Positions 1 through 6,189 are shown, counted from the stretch's first letter. The stretch: DNA of 8,913 nt from Vulcanisaeta sp. UBA163 (GCA_002496475.1 DAJV01000132.1:7550-16462), one strand, 5' to 3'. Numbers and translations: made by a program. Notes: generated by a model not told the origin, from the letters alone.

Positions 1-2
1 CT

Positions 3-218
3 GAGGATCTAAAACTAGCGCCATTGGCGCTGGACTATTCATCAAGAATTATTCCAAATGCGATTAGGGATAGTATCCAGGTACATGGAGGCATAGGCTT
101 CACAGACGAATTAGACCTACACCTATATCTAAGGAGGAGCGTTACGCTGGGTAAGATTTACAGCCTAAACGTGGAAGAGGTATGGAACTCATATGATAAA
201 TCTGGAGTTCATGAGTAA
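3..218 (+). CDS. Acyl-CoA dehydrogenase, C-terminal end (5' truncated by window)
   Basis: The window opens inside this gene; 71 codons remain before TAA at 216-218. The visible part is the C-terminal helical domain of the acyl-CoA dehydrogenase superfamily: it carries QVHGGIGFT followed by LHLYLRR, the family's FAD/subunit-contact segment and the downstream Arg-rich helix. Family members are flavoproteins of about 380-400 residues that introduce an alpha,beta double bond into acyl-CoA thioesters in the cytoplasm, passing electrons to an electron-transfer flavoprotein. The catalytic base and the substrate-specific region lie outside the window, so the chain-length or branched-chain preference cannot be told. 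The gene ends 23 bases before the end of the convergent nuoD. The ATG/TTG codons within this stretch are internal and should not be taken as starts. Confidence 0.9.
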   Translation, partial: EDLKLAPLALDYSSRIIPNAIRDSIQVHGGIGFTDELDLHLYLRRSVTLGKIYSLNVEEVWNSYDKSGVHE

Positions 219-241
219 TTTTACCAGGAATTTACATGTGA

Positions 242-1522
242 TTACCTATCGGCCTCTGGTGGGAAGTAGCCGAAGCTTCCGTATATGGCTGGTACATCGG
301 CTAGTCTGTAGCCCTTTAGTGACTCCATGAATCCCCTGAGGAGTAGCCATGATGGCGTTACCATCCTAAGCCTATATGGTACATTACTGTGTCCATCCGA
401 TATTAATGTGAAGAGTAGTAATCCCCTTGAGGCTTCGGTGAGTGTCGTTGCCTCTCCAGCACTTGGTGTTAAACCAACATGGGTCTTTGTTAGGAATGTC
501 CAAATATTCCTAGCGGCTTGCGGCCTATCCTTAGGCGGTATCCTTGACAATATTTTTTCACTGAGTATTGGTGTGTCCGGTATGTTCTTAACCGCCTGCC
601 TGATAATCTTTATGCTCTGCCTAATCTCCTCAACCCTGACAAGGAACCTTGAGTATGAATCACCCTCATCAGCCACCGGTATATCCCAGTCAAATTCATT
701 ATAAGCCTCGTAAGGCTCAACCTTCCTAACATCATACTCAACACCAGACGCCCTTAGAAATGGACCAACTAATCCATACTTGATGGCTTCATCCTTCGTT
801 AACACGCCAACCTCCCTAAGCCTATGTATCGTTACTGGGTTCTTAACGAATATTGATCCCATATCATTCATTTTCCTCTCTAGATAATTCGTTAATTCAT
901 AAACGAAGTTGAGAACCTCAGGCTTAACATCCCACCTAACACCACCGGGCACGGTATAACTCAGTGTTGTCCTCGCGCCTGTAATTCTTATGAAGGCCTC
1001 GTTAATCACGTCCCTGAGTCCAAAGGCCCACATGTAACCCGTACTGTGGCCAATGAATACGGCGAGTATGCCAGTATCATAGAGATGAGTCGCTATCCTA
1101 CTCAACTCAGCCAGAATGACCCTAATGTACTGGGCCCTCTTCGGCACATCTAGATCTGCGAGCTTCTCCACGGCACGTGAGTAGCCAAGATCGAAATTAG
1201 CAGAGTCTTGAATAGTAGGTCTCTCAATGAGTGGTAGTATGTGTATGTACAGTCTCGTTTCAGCTAGTTTCTCCACACCCCTGTGAACATAGCCTGGGTC
1301 TGGTATTGCATCAACTACATAGTCACCCTTAAGCCTAAGTATAATCCTCATGTGGCCACTACCTGGATGCTGAGGCCCAATGAAGACCAGGTACTCCTCA
1401 CTCTTGTAGGCTTCTTCGACATACTCCTTGGGTATTAGCACAAAGTTCCTAGTGAATTCCTCAGGCACCTCCATCCTCACCGGTAATTCGGCGTACCTAT
1501 CATTACTACTCATGACCATCAC
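242..1522 (-). CDS. nuoD: Complex I-like quinone oxidoreductase subunit D (NuoD, 49 kDa)
   Basis: A 426-residue protein of the NuoD/NdhH/49-kDa family, which with NuoB forms the quinone-reduction site next to cluster N2 at the cytoplasmic face of the membrane. Visible motifs: GPQHPGSGHMR at 49-59 (the family's GPQHP loop lining the quinone pocket), DPGYVHRGVEKLAE at 75-88, the segment VGPFLRASGVEYDVR at 252-266, and the closing DVPAIYGSFGYF...EADR at 409-426. It lacks the CxxC pairs that bind NiFe in the related hydrogenases, so it belongs to complex I rather than a hydrogenase. It is the last gene of the cluster. The chosen start is a GTG whose bases overlap the TGA stop of the upstream fused gene (GTGA), typical of translational coupling; ATG at 1519 or 1513 is also possible. 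Full length for the family. Confidence 0.95.
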   Translation of the reverse strand: MMVMSSNDRYAELPVRMEVPEEFTRNFVLIPKEYVEEAYKSEEYLVFIGPQHPGSGHMRIILRLKGDYVVDAIPDPGYVHRGVEKLAETRLYIHILPLIERPTIQDSANFDLGYSRAVEKLADLDVPKRAQYIRVILAELSRIATHLYDTGILAVFIGHSTGYMWAFGLRDVINEAFIRITGARTTLSYTVPGGVRWDVKPEVLNFVYELTNYLERKMNDMGSIFVKNPVTIHRLREVGVLTKDEAIKYGLVGPFLRASGVEYDVRKVEPYEAYNEFDWDIPVADEGDSYSRFLVRVEEIRQSIKIIRQAVKNIPDTPILSEKILSRIPPKDRPQAARNIWTFLTKTHVGLTPSAGEATTLTEASRGLLLFTLISDGHSNVPYRLRMVTPSWLLLRGFMESLKGYRLADVPAIYGSFGYFPPEADR

Positions 1523-2754
1523 CCAGTGCTACCACCCGTCTCTTGCTTACTTTCGGCTGGTTTTTCCCGGGCCTGCCCTGTCTGTGGTGGCGTTGTCCCT
1601 GCAGGCTTCGGCTGTGGAGTTTGCTGTACTGGTTTTTGCGGTGCCGCCGCTGGCTTTGGCTGTGGTGGTGCCGTAGGTAGTCCCGGGAACTCCCTATCAA
1701 CAATATAGAACTCCCTAACCATTGGCACGTCCTTCCTAAGCGGGAACTTAATCGGTGTGTCTTGGTCGATTAGGAAGTTCCTACCCATCCATGGGTTACC
1801 ATCAAACCAAACGCCGAAGAAGTCATACATCTCACGTTCCTGGTAATCCGCACTAGGCCAGATATCGATTAGGCTTGGTACCCTTGGGTTGTCCCTGGGT
1901 ATTTCCGTGGTTAGTACCACGAGTGTTGGCATTAATTCCTTCCTGCTATAGCTCGATACCCAGTACTCAATGTAGAACTTATTCTCGTGTGGTGCATCAA
2001 TCACATTAACCGATTTTACATGATCGAAGCCAAGCTTTGATAAGGATGATGCCGCATCCCTTAATTTACCGGCCTCTGTATCAATACATATTCTATTTAT
2101 GTCCATTACAATTATTTTCCTAGCTGATTCCTTGAGTGTAGGCATTAATTGATTATTTATTAATTCATAACCGAAGGGCCACTCCACCTTTTTCTCCTGG
2201 CAAACAGGTATGTGCGGGTTTTGCGCTATCCTGTGGGGTGGGTTTGGGGCTGGCTGCTTAGTTGGTGCTGGTGTGAATACCTTTGTTAGGTCAATGGTCC
2301 TTGGTTTAACGTTGGCCTTAGCCTCGCCTGTTTCTATCTTCCTCTGGACGATCCTAATCATTTGTATAACGGCTTCTGGCGTGGGTGGACAACCAATTGC
2401 GTAGGCATCAATGGGTATTACCTTATTTACGGGTACTGCGTGGTAACTATTCCAGAATATACCGCCCTCGGCGGCGCAGGAGCCCATGGCAATCACGTAC
2501 TTAGGATCACTCATTTGCTCCCAGACGTACCTGAGGACCCTGGCCATCTTGAAGGTTATTGTACCCTCAACAAGGACTAGGTTTGTCTGCCTCGGTGAAT
2601 GCCACGGCAGTGCGCCAAGCCTCTCGGCATCATACGTGGGGTTCCAGGTATGAGCCATCTCGACGCCGCAACATGAAGTCACGAGGTGTACGGGCCATAG
2701 GGAGTACTTAGTGCCCCACTTCTTGTATGGCTCTAAATATTTGTCAAGCGACAT
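1519..2754 (-). CDS. nuoBC: Fused NuoB-NuoC subunit of complex I-like oxidoreductase
   Basis: One 411-residue reading frame joins two subunits that are separate in most organisms. Residues about 5-140 are NuoB: the ligands of the terminal 4Fe-4S cluster N2 are all present (adjacent Cys28-Cys29, Cys93 in MGSCAAEGG, Cys122 in GCPPTPEA). Residues about 141-190 are a Pro-rich linker. Residues about 191-360 are NuoC (30 kDa), with the signature SADYQEREMYDFFGVWF near 301-317. The last 50 residues are a low-complexity tail of Pro, Ala, Gln, Lys and Gly, probably disordered. In complex I, NuoB passes electrons to quinone and NuoC is a structural partner in the hydrophilic arm. The ATG start is preceded by GGTGAG nine bases upstream, overlapping the nuoA stop. 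No frameshift is needed, so I read it as a true fusion. NuoCD fusions are well known; BC fusions are less so. Confidence 0.93.
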   Translation of the reverse strand: MSLDKYLEPYKKWGTKYSLWPVHLVTSCCGVEMAHTWNPTYDAERLGALPWHSPRQTNLVLVEGTITFKMARVLRYVWEQMSDPKYVIAMGSCAAEGGIFWNSYHAVPVNKVIPIDAYAIGCPPTPEAVIQMIRIVQRKIETGEAKANVKPRTIDLTKVFTPAPTKQPAPNPPHRIAQNPHIPVCQEKKVEWPFGYELINNQLMPTLKESARKIIVMDINRICIDTEAGKLRDAASSLSKLGFDHVKSVNVIDAPHENKFYIEYWVSSYSRKELMPTLVVLTTEIPRDNPRVPSLIDIWPSADYQEREMYDFFGVWFDGNPWMGRNFLIDQDTPIKFPLRKDVPMVREFYIVDREFPGLPTAPPQPKPAAAPQKPVQQTPQPKPAGTTPPQTGQAREKPAESKQETGGSTG

Positions 2755-2760
2755 CTCGCA

Positions 2761-3156
2761 TCACTCACCACTTGACCTTCTTATAAATTCTTTGGGATAC
2801 GCTATTTTTAGTGCGTATTTATAACCAACATAGATGCTTGGCAATACTATTACGAGTATGGCTAGTATTATGTAGGTTATTGGCAGGGCTGCCGGCATAA
2901 CTGATGATAAAATCAGTAGTATTACCACGATTGGTTCTATGCCCAGGAACATGAGTAGGAAGCCCACGTATTGTATTGGGAATACGTACCTCGCCTCACC
3001 AACTGGTGGGTTACCAGCCTCATACCTCTGAAGCTTTGATGTGTTTGGATTCCTCGCAGCAATCCTTCTTGCTATGTATATTATTGCCACGTCGGCTATT
3101 AGGGCTATTACCACGAGTACTATCAGTATTGCCAATGCGTCAATGAAGGCCGACAT
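2761..3156 (-). CDS. nuoA: Complex I-like oxidoreductase subunit A (NuoA), membrane protein
   Basis: A small membrane subunit of the complex I family, 131 residues from the ATG at 3156, matching the usual 120-135. Three transmembrane stretches are visible (about 4-29, 61-85 and 89-113). The conserved loop YEAGNPPVGEAR begins at residue 45, and a membrane glutamate sits at 74 in LGIEP where other NuoA proteins have FDVE; the Asp of that motif is not kept. NuoA helps link the hydrophilic arm to the membrane arm. The frame stays open back to a GTG at 3270, but that would add 38 residues to the family length and would place the TATA box at 3184-3191 inside the gene, so 3156 is the better start. 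It heads the nuoA-nuoBC-nuoD operon; six bases separate it from nuoBC. Confidence 0.9.
   Translation of the reverse strand: MSAFIDALAILIVLVVIALIADVAIIYIARRIAARNPNTSKLQRYEAGNPPVGEARYVFPIQYVGFLLMFLGIEPIVVILLILSSVMPAALPITYIILAILVIVLPSIYVGYKYALKIAYPKEFIRRSSGE
2764..2769 (-). promoter_or_regulatory. Ribosome binding site for nuoBC
   Basis: The minus strand reads GGTGAG here, nine bases before the ATG of nuoBC and overlapping the end of nuoA. It matches the anti-Shine-Dalgarno end of archaeal 16S rRNA and is typical of internal operon genes in this group, whereas the operon's first gene seems leaderless. Confidence 0.7.
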
Positions 3157-3183
3157 CGTGACCAGGAGTATTAATAATGAGAT

Positions 3184-3191
3184 ATTTTTAA
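3184..3191 (-). promoter_or_regulatory. TATA box (box A) of the nuoA-nuoBC-nuoD operon
   Basis: The minus strand reads TTAAAAAT, centred about 31 bases before the nuoA ATG at 3156. That places transcription start at or within a few bases of the start codon, as in leaderless archaeal mRNAs. No GGTG-type site precedes this ATG, which fits. Confidence 0.6.
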
Positions 3192-3192
3192 G

Positions 3193-3436
3193 CAATAACT
3201 CCTTACCTAACTCAACGAAGCCCACATGCCTCACATCAACCCAATATTCATGACCTAAGTCTCGGCGCACACCCTATCCAACCTCATGCAAGCCACTTCA
3301 ACACCCCTAAGGCTCAGTCTCAATCCGCCAATGCCGTTATTGCGACCTTAACAATCAGCGTACTCCGCACCTCAATGTGGGTAGGGTATTGGATACAGCG
3401 TTGCATGGCACACCATAGTTATGCGGATGCACTAAG
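3193..3436. other. Intergenic stretch with no recognised gene
   Basis: Between the nuoA promoter and the end of the next minus-strand gene. Both strands break into frames of under 30 codons, apart from the 5' extension of the nuoA frame to 3270. I looked for box C/D and hairpin RNAs: two CTGA boxes occur on the minus strand but without a matching C box. I see no supported feature. Confidence 0.5.
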
Positions 3437-3871
3437 TCATTCAATGCACTGCCCAAGCATTTTGTTAAGCGCCAGTGTTAGTAATGCCGTACTACCCACA
3501 TCCCTACCAATAACCTTAACCTGTTGCCCCAAATTTAATTCACTCTGCATGAAGTGTTGATCAGATGCTTGGATCACCATCAATGTCCTACCCCTAGCCT
3601 CACCCTCCATGGAATCACCCCGAGTGCTTAGGAAGTATACTGTGTCTGGGTGAAGAAGCTCAACGGCGTCCTTTATGTCGGGCAACACGATTAGCGTAGC
3701 CCCAGACCTAAGTACAAGCCTGAAGGCCTCCGGTATTCCCTGTTGCGCTGCAGTGCCCACGGCTTTTGTGATTACTATAGTCCTTACACTGAAACCAAGG
3801 GATACCTTGACTGCATCAAGGAGTTTCTGAACACTGGCTGGGTTATGGATTACGGGTATTACATTATTCAT
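3437..3871 (-). CDS. Conserved archaeal protein, COG4080-like (SPOUT/'RecB-like nuclease' annotation)
   Basis: A 144-residue soluble protein from the ATG at 3871. Its N-terminus (MNNVIPVIHNPASVQKLLDA), the segment TIVITKAVGTAAQQGIPEA and LIVLPDIKDAVELLHPD resemble a small archaeal family that databases label either 'RecB-family nuclease' or 'SpoU rRNA methylase family enzyme'. I recall this from family style and could not search. The short alpha/beta layout and a late Gly-rich stretch (VIGRDVGSTALLTLALNKMLG) suit a SPOUT-like knot better than a RecB nuclease, for which I see no catalytic motif. The substrate is unknown. The frame stays open to a GTG at 3910, but that start lies right beside the TATA box at 3911-3918, so it is unlikely; a GTG at 3892 is a second alternative. 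It diverges from the CBS-domain gene. Confidence 0.7.
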   Translation of the reverse strand: MNNVIPVIHNPASVQKLLDAVKVSLGFSVRTIVITKAVGTAAQQGIPEAFRLVLRSGATLIVLPDIKDAVELLHPDTVYFLSTRGDSMEGEARGRTLMVIQASDQHFMQSELNLGQQVKVIGRDVGSTALLTLALNKMLGQCIE

Positions 3872-3910
3872 TGCTTGTTGGCAATCCACGTAGTCGAACC
3901 CCCCTTGCAC

Positions 3911-3918
3911 TTTATAAA
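3911..3918 (-). promoter_or_regulatory. TATA box for the COG4080-like gene
   Basis: TTTATAAA on the minus strand, in the 93-base gap between divergent starts. Its centre is about 43 bases before the ATG at 3871, so a leader of roughly 15-20 bases is predicted. It argues against a start at 3910. Confidence 0.6.
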
Positions 3919-3936
3919 ATTATACCCAAAATTAAA

Positions 3937-3945
3937 TTATTAAAA
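3937..3945 (+). promoter_or_regulatory. TATA box for the CBS/HPF-like gene
   Basis: TTATTAAAA, centred about 25 bases before the ATG at 3965. The spacing predicts a leaderless transcript starting at or next to that codon. The opposite-strand TATA box lies only about 25 bases away, so the two genes share a short divergent promoter region. Confidence 0.6.
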
Positions 3946-3964
3946 GGGCTTTAATTACTGAATT

Positions 3965-5128
3965 ATGATGAGCGCACCACTAGTTAACGAGCTCATGGAT
4001 AATGCAATAGTCATCGCAAAACCAAGGGACATTATATCAAAGGTCATCTCCAATATGAGGGATTATAGGGTATGGGTTGTCCCTGTGATTAATGATAATG
4101 GTAAACTAGTTGGTGTCCTAAGCTATAGGGAACTCCTTGAACGCAGGGTTAGCCTTAGATCCAAGGTCTCCAGTGCAATGTCACCGCCATACTCAATAAA
4201 CCGGGACTCAGACCTAACAAGGGCAATGGGTAAAATCCTCACCCTAAGGGTTAGGGCACTACCAGTGGTAGACACCAGCATGAACCTGGTGGGTATCCTA
4301 ACAAGGGAGAGGGTGCTAAGGTACCTACTGGATAGTGGGTTGCTGCCACACGTCAATGCGTCATCAATCATGTCGAGGCCTGCGATTACAATTGAGGCCA
4401 AGGAGGCCGTGGCAAGGGCTAAGTGGCTTATGATTAGGCATGGGGTAACACGATTACCAGTACTTGAGTCAAGTAAGTTATATGGCATTGTATCCATGAG
4501 GGACATAGTGGAGAGACTTTACTACGCATCAATACCAAGGCGTAGCCGGAGGGGTGACGTTGTTGGTACTGAGGATGACGTACTTGCAGCGCCCGTGAAG
4601 GCCCTGGCAACGACACCGGTAATAACCATAAGTGATAATAATGATATTTACACAGCCGTGAATGTAATGCTTGATAAGGGGATATCAGGCATGCCGGTTA
4701 TTTCAGGGGATTCCGTGGTAGGCGTGTTATCGAGTTATGACGTGATAAAGATCGCCGTTAAACCATACGAGGAAATACCCATAGAGGCAAAACTCGCTGA
4801 TGTGGATGAGAATACCAAGTCATTGATTGAGAGGGTGATTACGAATTACGTGGCTAAGATCAATAGGATGACTAACGTCATAGACCTAAAGATAAACATT
4901 AAGAAGTATGAAAAGGGCAGTGAAGGAAAGAGGAGTAAGTACTCAGTGCACATAATGCTTAAGGATAACGTGAATACATACGTCGTGAATGAGGTTGATT
5001 GGGACCCTGTGAATGCGGTTAGGTACGCCTTCGAAACCCTGATCAGGAGAATTGAAAGGGAAATAAACAAAGTAAGGGACACAAGGAGGAGGGGTAAGAT
5101 GCGTGGGGGACCGCCAACCGGTGAGTAA
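3965..5128 (+). CDS. Four-CBS-domain protein with HPF/RaiA-like C-terminal domain
   Basis: 387 residues. Four CBS motifs are readable as repeated beta-alpha units ending in a 'P-V-hydrophobic ... G-hydrophobic-hydrophobic-S/T' pattern: about 8-60 (VVPVIND, LVGVLSYRELL), 68-122 (ALPVVD, LVGILTRERVL), 132-188 (RLPVLES, LYGIVSMRDIV) and 212-265 (GMPVISG, VVGVLSSYDVI). CBS pairs usually bind adenine nucleotides such as AMP, ADP or ATP. The remainder (about 275-370) does not look like CBS: it has a helix (LIERVITNYVAKI), strands (VIDLKINIKKYE, YSVHIMLK, NTYVVNEVDWD) and a helix (NAVRYAFETLIRRIEREI), the layout and D-x-x-x-A-hydrophobic pattern of ribosome hibernation factors of the HPF/RaiA fold, followed by a basic tail (RRRGKMR). 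From this I infer an energy-sensing ribosome-binding factor in the cytoplasm. The CBS call is firm; the HPF-like fold and role are inference. ATG at 3968 is an alternative start. Confidence 0.85.
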   Translation: MMSAPLVNELMDNAIVIAKPRDIISKVISNMRDYRVWVVPVINDNGKLVGVLSYRELLERRVSLRSKVSSAMSPPYSINRDSDLTRAMGKILTLRVRALPVVDTSMNLVGILTRERVLRYLLDSGLLPHVNASSIMSRPAITIEAKEAVARAKWLMIRHGVTRLPVLESSKLYGIVSMRDIVERLYYASIPRRSRRGDVVGTEDDVLAAPVKALATTPVITISDNNDIYTAVNVMLDKGISGMPVISGDSVVGVLSSYDVIKIAVKPYEEIPIEAKLADVDENTKSLIERVITNYVAKINRMTNVIDLKINIKKYEKGSEGKRSKYSVHIMLKDNVNTYVVNEVDWDPVNAVRYAFETLIRRIEREINKVRDTRRRGKMRGGPPTGE

Positions 5129-5138
5129 TTAGGGGATA

Positions 5139-5187
5139 ATGATGAACGCACCCTTTAATGACTGGTGATTGCTTCGCCAACGACTGA
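5139..5187 (+). ncRNA. Candidate box C/D guide sRNA (plus strand)
   Basis: C box ATGATGA at 5139-5145, a 12-base guide, a degenerate D' box ATGA at 5158-5161, three bases, a degenerate C' box GTGATTG at 5165-5171, a second 12-base guide, and D box CTGA at 5184-5187. The two equal 12-base guides and short D'/C' spacing are the standard archaeal geometry, and internal boxes are often imperfect. I see no good terminal stem. Eight guide bases next to the D box (TTCGCCA side) could pair with the TGGCGAAG segment of 16S rRNA, from memory; this is weak target evidence. C/D sRNAs guide 2'-O-methylation with L7Ae, Nop5 and fibrillarin. Confidence 0.45.
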
Positions 5188-5196
5188 TGAGGGTAA

Positions 5197-5246
5197 TCAG
5201 CCGGTACGTGAATTCCTCATTTATCAGCTACGGGGGTTCTCATCAC
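5197..5246 (-). ncRNA. Box C/D guide sRNA (minus strand)
   Basis: Reading the minus strand: C box GTGATGA (5246-5240), a 12-base guide (5239-5228), D' box CTGA (5227-5224), spacer TAA, C' box ATGAGGA (5220-5214), a 13-base guide (5213-5201) and D box CTGA (5200-5197). Three of four boxes are perfect and the spacing is canonical for archaeal C/D sRNAs. GGGT just before or overlapping the C box can pair with ACCC after the D box, giving a short terminal stem; the mature RNA may run to about 5250-5191. The D-box guide is complementary to CGGTACGTGA, which I recall in archaeal 23S rRNA just after the A-loop (E. coli has GGTACGCGAGC there), over 10 bases. By the D-plus-five rule the U of CGGU would be methylated. 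The D' guide shows 8 bases of fit to CTACGGGG of 16S rRNA, less convincing. It lies in the gap between the CBS/HPF-like gene and rpo11. Confidence 0.78.
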
Positions 5247-5288
5247 CCAGATAATCCCTAAATGCTACCGCATTACCTGGAGTTAAAG

Positions 5289-5296
5289 TTTTTAAT
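5289..5296 (+). promoter_or_regulatory. TATA box of the rpo11 operon
   Basis: TTTTTAAT, centred about 28 bases before the GTG at 5321, the spacing of a leaderless transcript. The same A/T stretch read on the other strand (ATTAAAAACTTTAA) could also drive the minus-strand C/D sRNA that begins near 5250. Confidence 0.6.
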
Positions 5297-5320
5297 TCAC
5301 TATCTCTATTTCATGTTTTC

Positions 5321-5593
5321 GTGATAAAGATAGGCATTGTTAAGGTTGAGGATAACTACCTGGAGGCAGTTATACAGGGCGAGACGTACACATTATTCGC
5401 ACCATTAATTGAGTATTTACTAAAGAATCCGAATGTTGAGTATGCAATGTATGATGTTGACCACCCATTAACGCAAAACGTCAGACTTAGAGTAAAGACC
5501 AAGGGAAAACCACCACTTGATGCAATTAAGGAGGCAGTGAATAATGTACTGAGGGACATTGAGGAACTCGAGAAGGGATTCCTAGGTGGTTAA
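5321..5593 (+). CDS. rpo11: DNA-directed RNA polymerase subunit L (Rpo11)
   Basis: 90 residues, the normal length for archaeal Rpo11/RpoL (homologue of eukaryotic Rpb11 and of the bacterial alpha N-terminal domain). The hallmark is DHPLTQNVRLRVKTKGKPP at about 47-65, followed by the long C-terminal helix (DAIKEAVNNVLRDIEELEKGF) that dimerises with Rpo3 to start assembly of the polymerase core. The GTG start follows a TATA box at leaderless distance; an ATG at 5313 is out of frame. The next gene begins three bases after the stop, with a ribosome binding site made from the last codons of rpo11, so the two are cotranscribed. Confidence 0.95.
   Translation: MIKIGIVKVEDNYLEAVIQGETYTLFAPLIEYLLKNPNVEYAMYDVDHPLTQNVRLRVKTKGKPPLDAIKEAVNNVLRDIEELEKGFLGG
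5585..5590 (+). promoter_or_regulatory. Ribosome binding site deciding the TTG start at 5597
   Basis: AGGTGG formed by the final codons of rpo11, six bases before TTG. It supports TTG as a true initiation codon and translational coupling with rpo11. Confidence 0.6.
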
Positions 5594-5596
5594 TAC

Positions 5597-6187
5597 TTGC
5601 TTTACGTACTTGGCGAATTACCTCAATGGTTAATCAGCATAATTAGGGAATTGGGGGAGGAGATCACCAGGGTTGAGAATTGTAATACTCCCTCACGTAG
5701 TATAATAATTAGTGTAAACGGGTCATGCCGCGCCAAGGGCTCTATCGTATTAACCCTAGTACCTCAGGTTGGTTCAATAACTATCCAGAGGACAACAGCG
5801 AGGGGGGTATTAAAGACCGCACTTGGGCTGTTAAGGAATGTGCATAATACCAATTCAATGACCGAGGCATTAATGGCACTGGGCTTCATGGAGACTAAGG
5901 TGGTTAGTCTTGCTGGGGCCACGGAGGTAACGTTGAATGCGCAGGTGGTACCAGGCAGGATATATACTCTTGTTACGTATACCCGTGATCATGAGGATCA
6001 CGGTAATTACAGGGCCGTGTTAGGCAGAGGCACAACGAGGAATACCCTCATTATTGACTCAAGTGTCAATTGGTTGTTGGGATTGGCGGAAAATCTTTAT
6101 ATTACCAATGGCGATTTAGTTCCGGAGCTTTTAATACTATCCAGTATTTTTGACGCTGCCCTTGAGTTTCCTAACCCTCCTTATTAG
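5597..6187 (+). CDS. Unknown protein coupled to rpo11
   Basis: 196 residues, not recognised. It starts with TTG just after rpo11, with AGGTGG six bases upstream. The protein is mixed alpha/beta and soluble: an N-terminal helix (PQWLISIIRELGEEITRV), short strands (SIIISVNG, SIVLTLVP, GSITIQRTTARG), a helical stretch (LKTALGLLRNV), a central beta region (TEVTLNAQVVPGRIYTLVTY), a His/Asp-rich loop TRDHEDHGNY near 128-137, and a hydrophobic C-terminal helix region. The two cysteines (Cys29, Cys44) do not form a metal motif; the HED-H loop might bind metal but this is a guess. Position after rpo11 suggests a role in transcription or RNA metabolism. The end abuts the tnpB relic region, so the C-terminus could have been altered by an old insertion. 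Confidence 0.75.
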   Translation: MLYVLGELPQWLISIIRELGEEITRVENCNTPSRSIIISVNGSCRAKGSIVLTLVPQVGSITIQRTTARGVLKTALGLLRNVHNTNSMTEALMALGFMETKVVSLAGATEVTLNAQVVPGRIYTLVTYTRDHEDHGNYRAVLGRGTTRNTLIIDSSVNWLLGLAENLYITNGDLVPELLILSSIFDAALEFPNPPY

Positions 6188-6189
6188 GT

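Noticed and set aside
327..704. Plus-strand frame of 125 codons
   Set aside because: Lies wholly antisense within nuoD, which has strong family motifs; no promoter or ribosome binding site.
1428..1708. Overlapping frames on both strands around the nuoBC/nuoD junction
   Set aside because: Shadows of the Pro/Ala-rich NuoC tail and the NuoD start; low-complexity composition keeps other frames open.
3270..3270. GTG start giving a 169-residue NuoA
   Set aside because: 38 residues longer than the family and spans the TATA box at 3184-3191.
3271..3410. Possible inverted repeat between 'accctatccaacctcatgcaa' and 'ggtattggatacagcgttgcat'
   Set aside because: The matching blocks are in the wrong order for a stem, so the similarity looks accidental.
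3910..3910. GTG start for the COG4080-like gene
   Set aside because: Directly next to the TATA box, so it would lie upstream of the transcription start.
4123..4616. Minus-strand frames inside the CBS-domain gene
   Set aside because: Antisense shadows of a gene with four readable CBS motifs.
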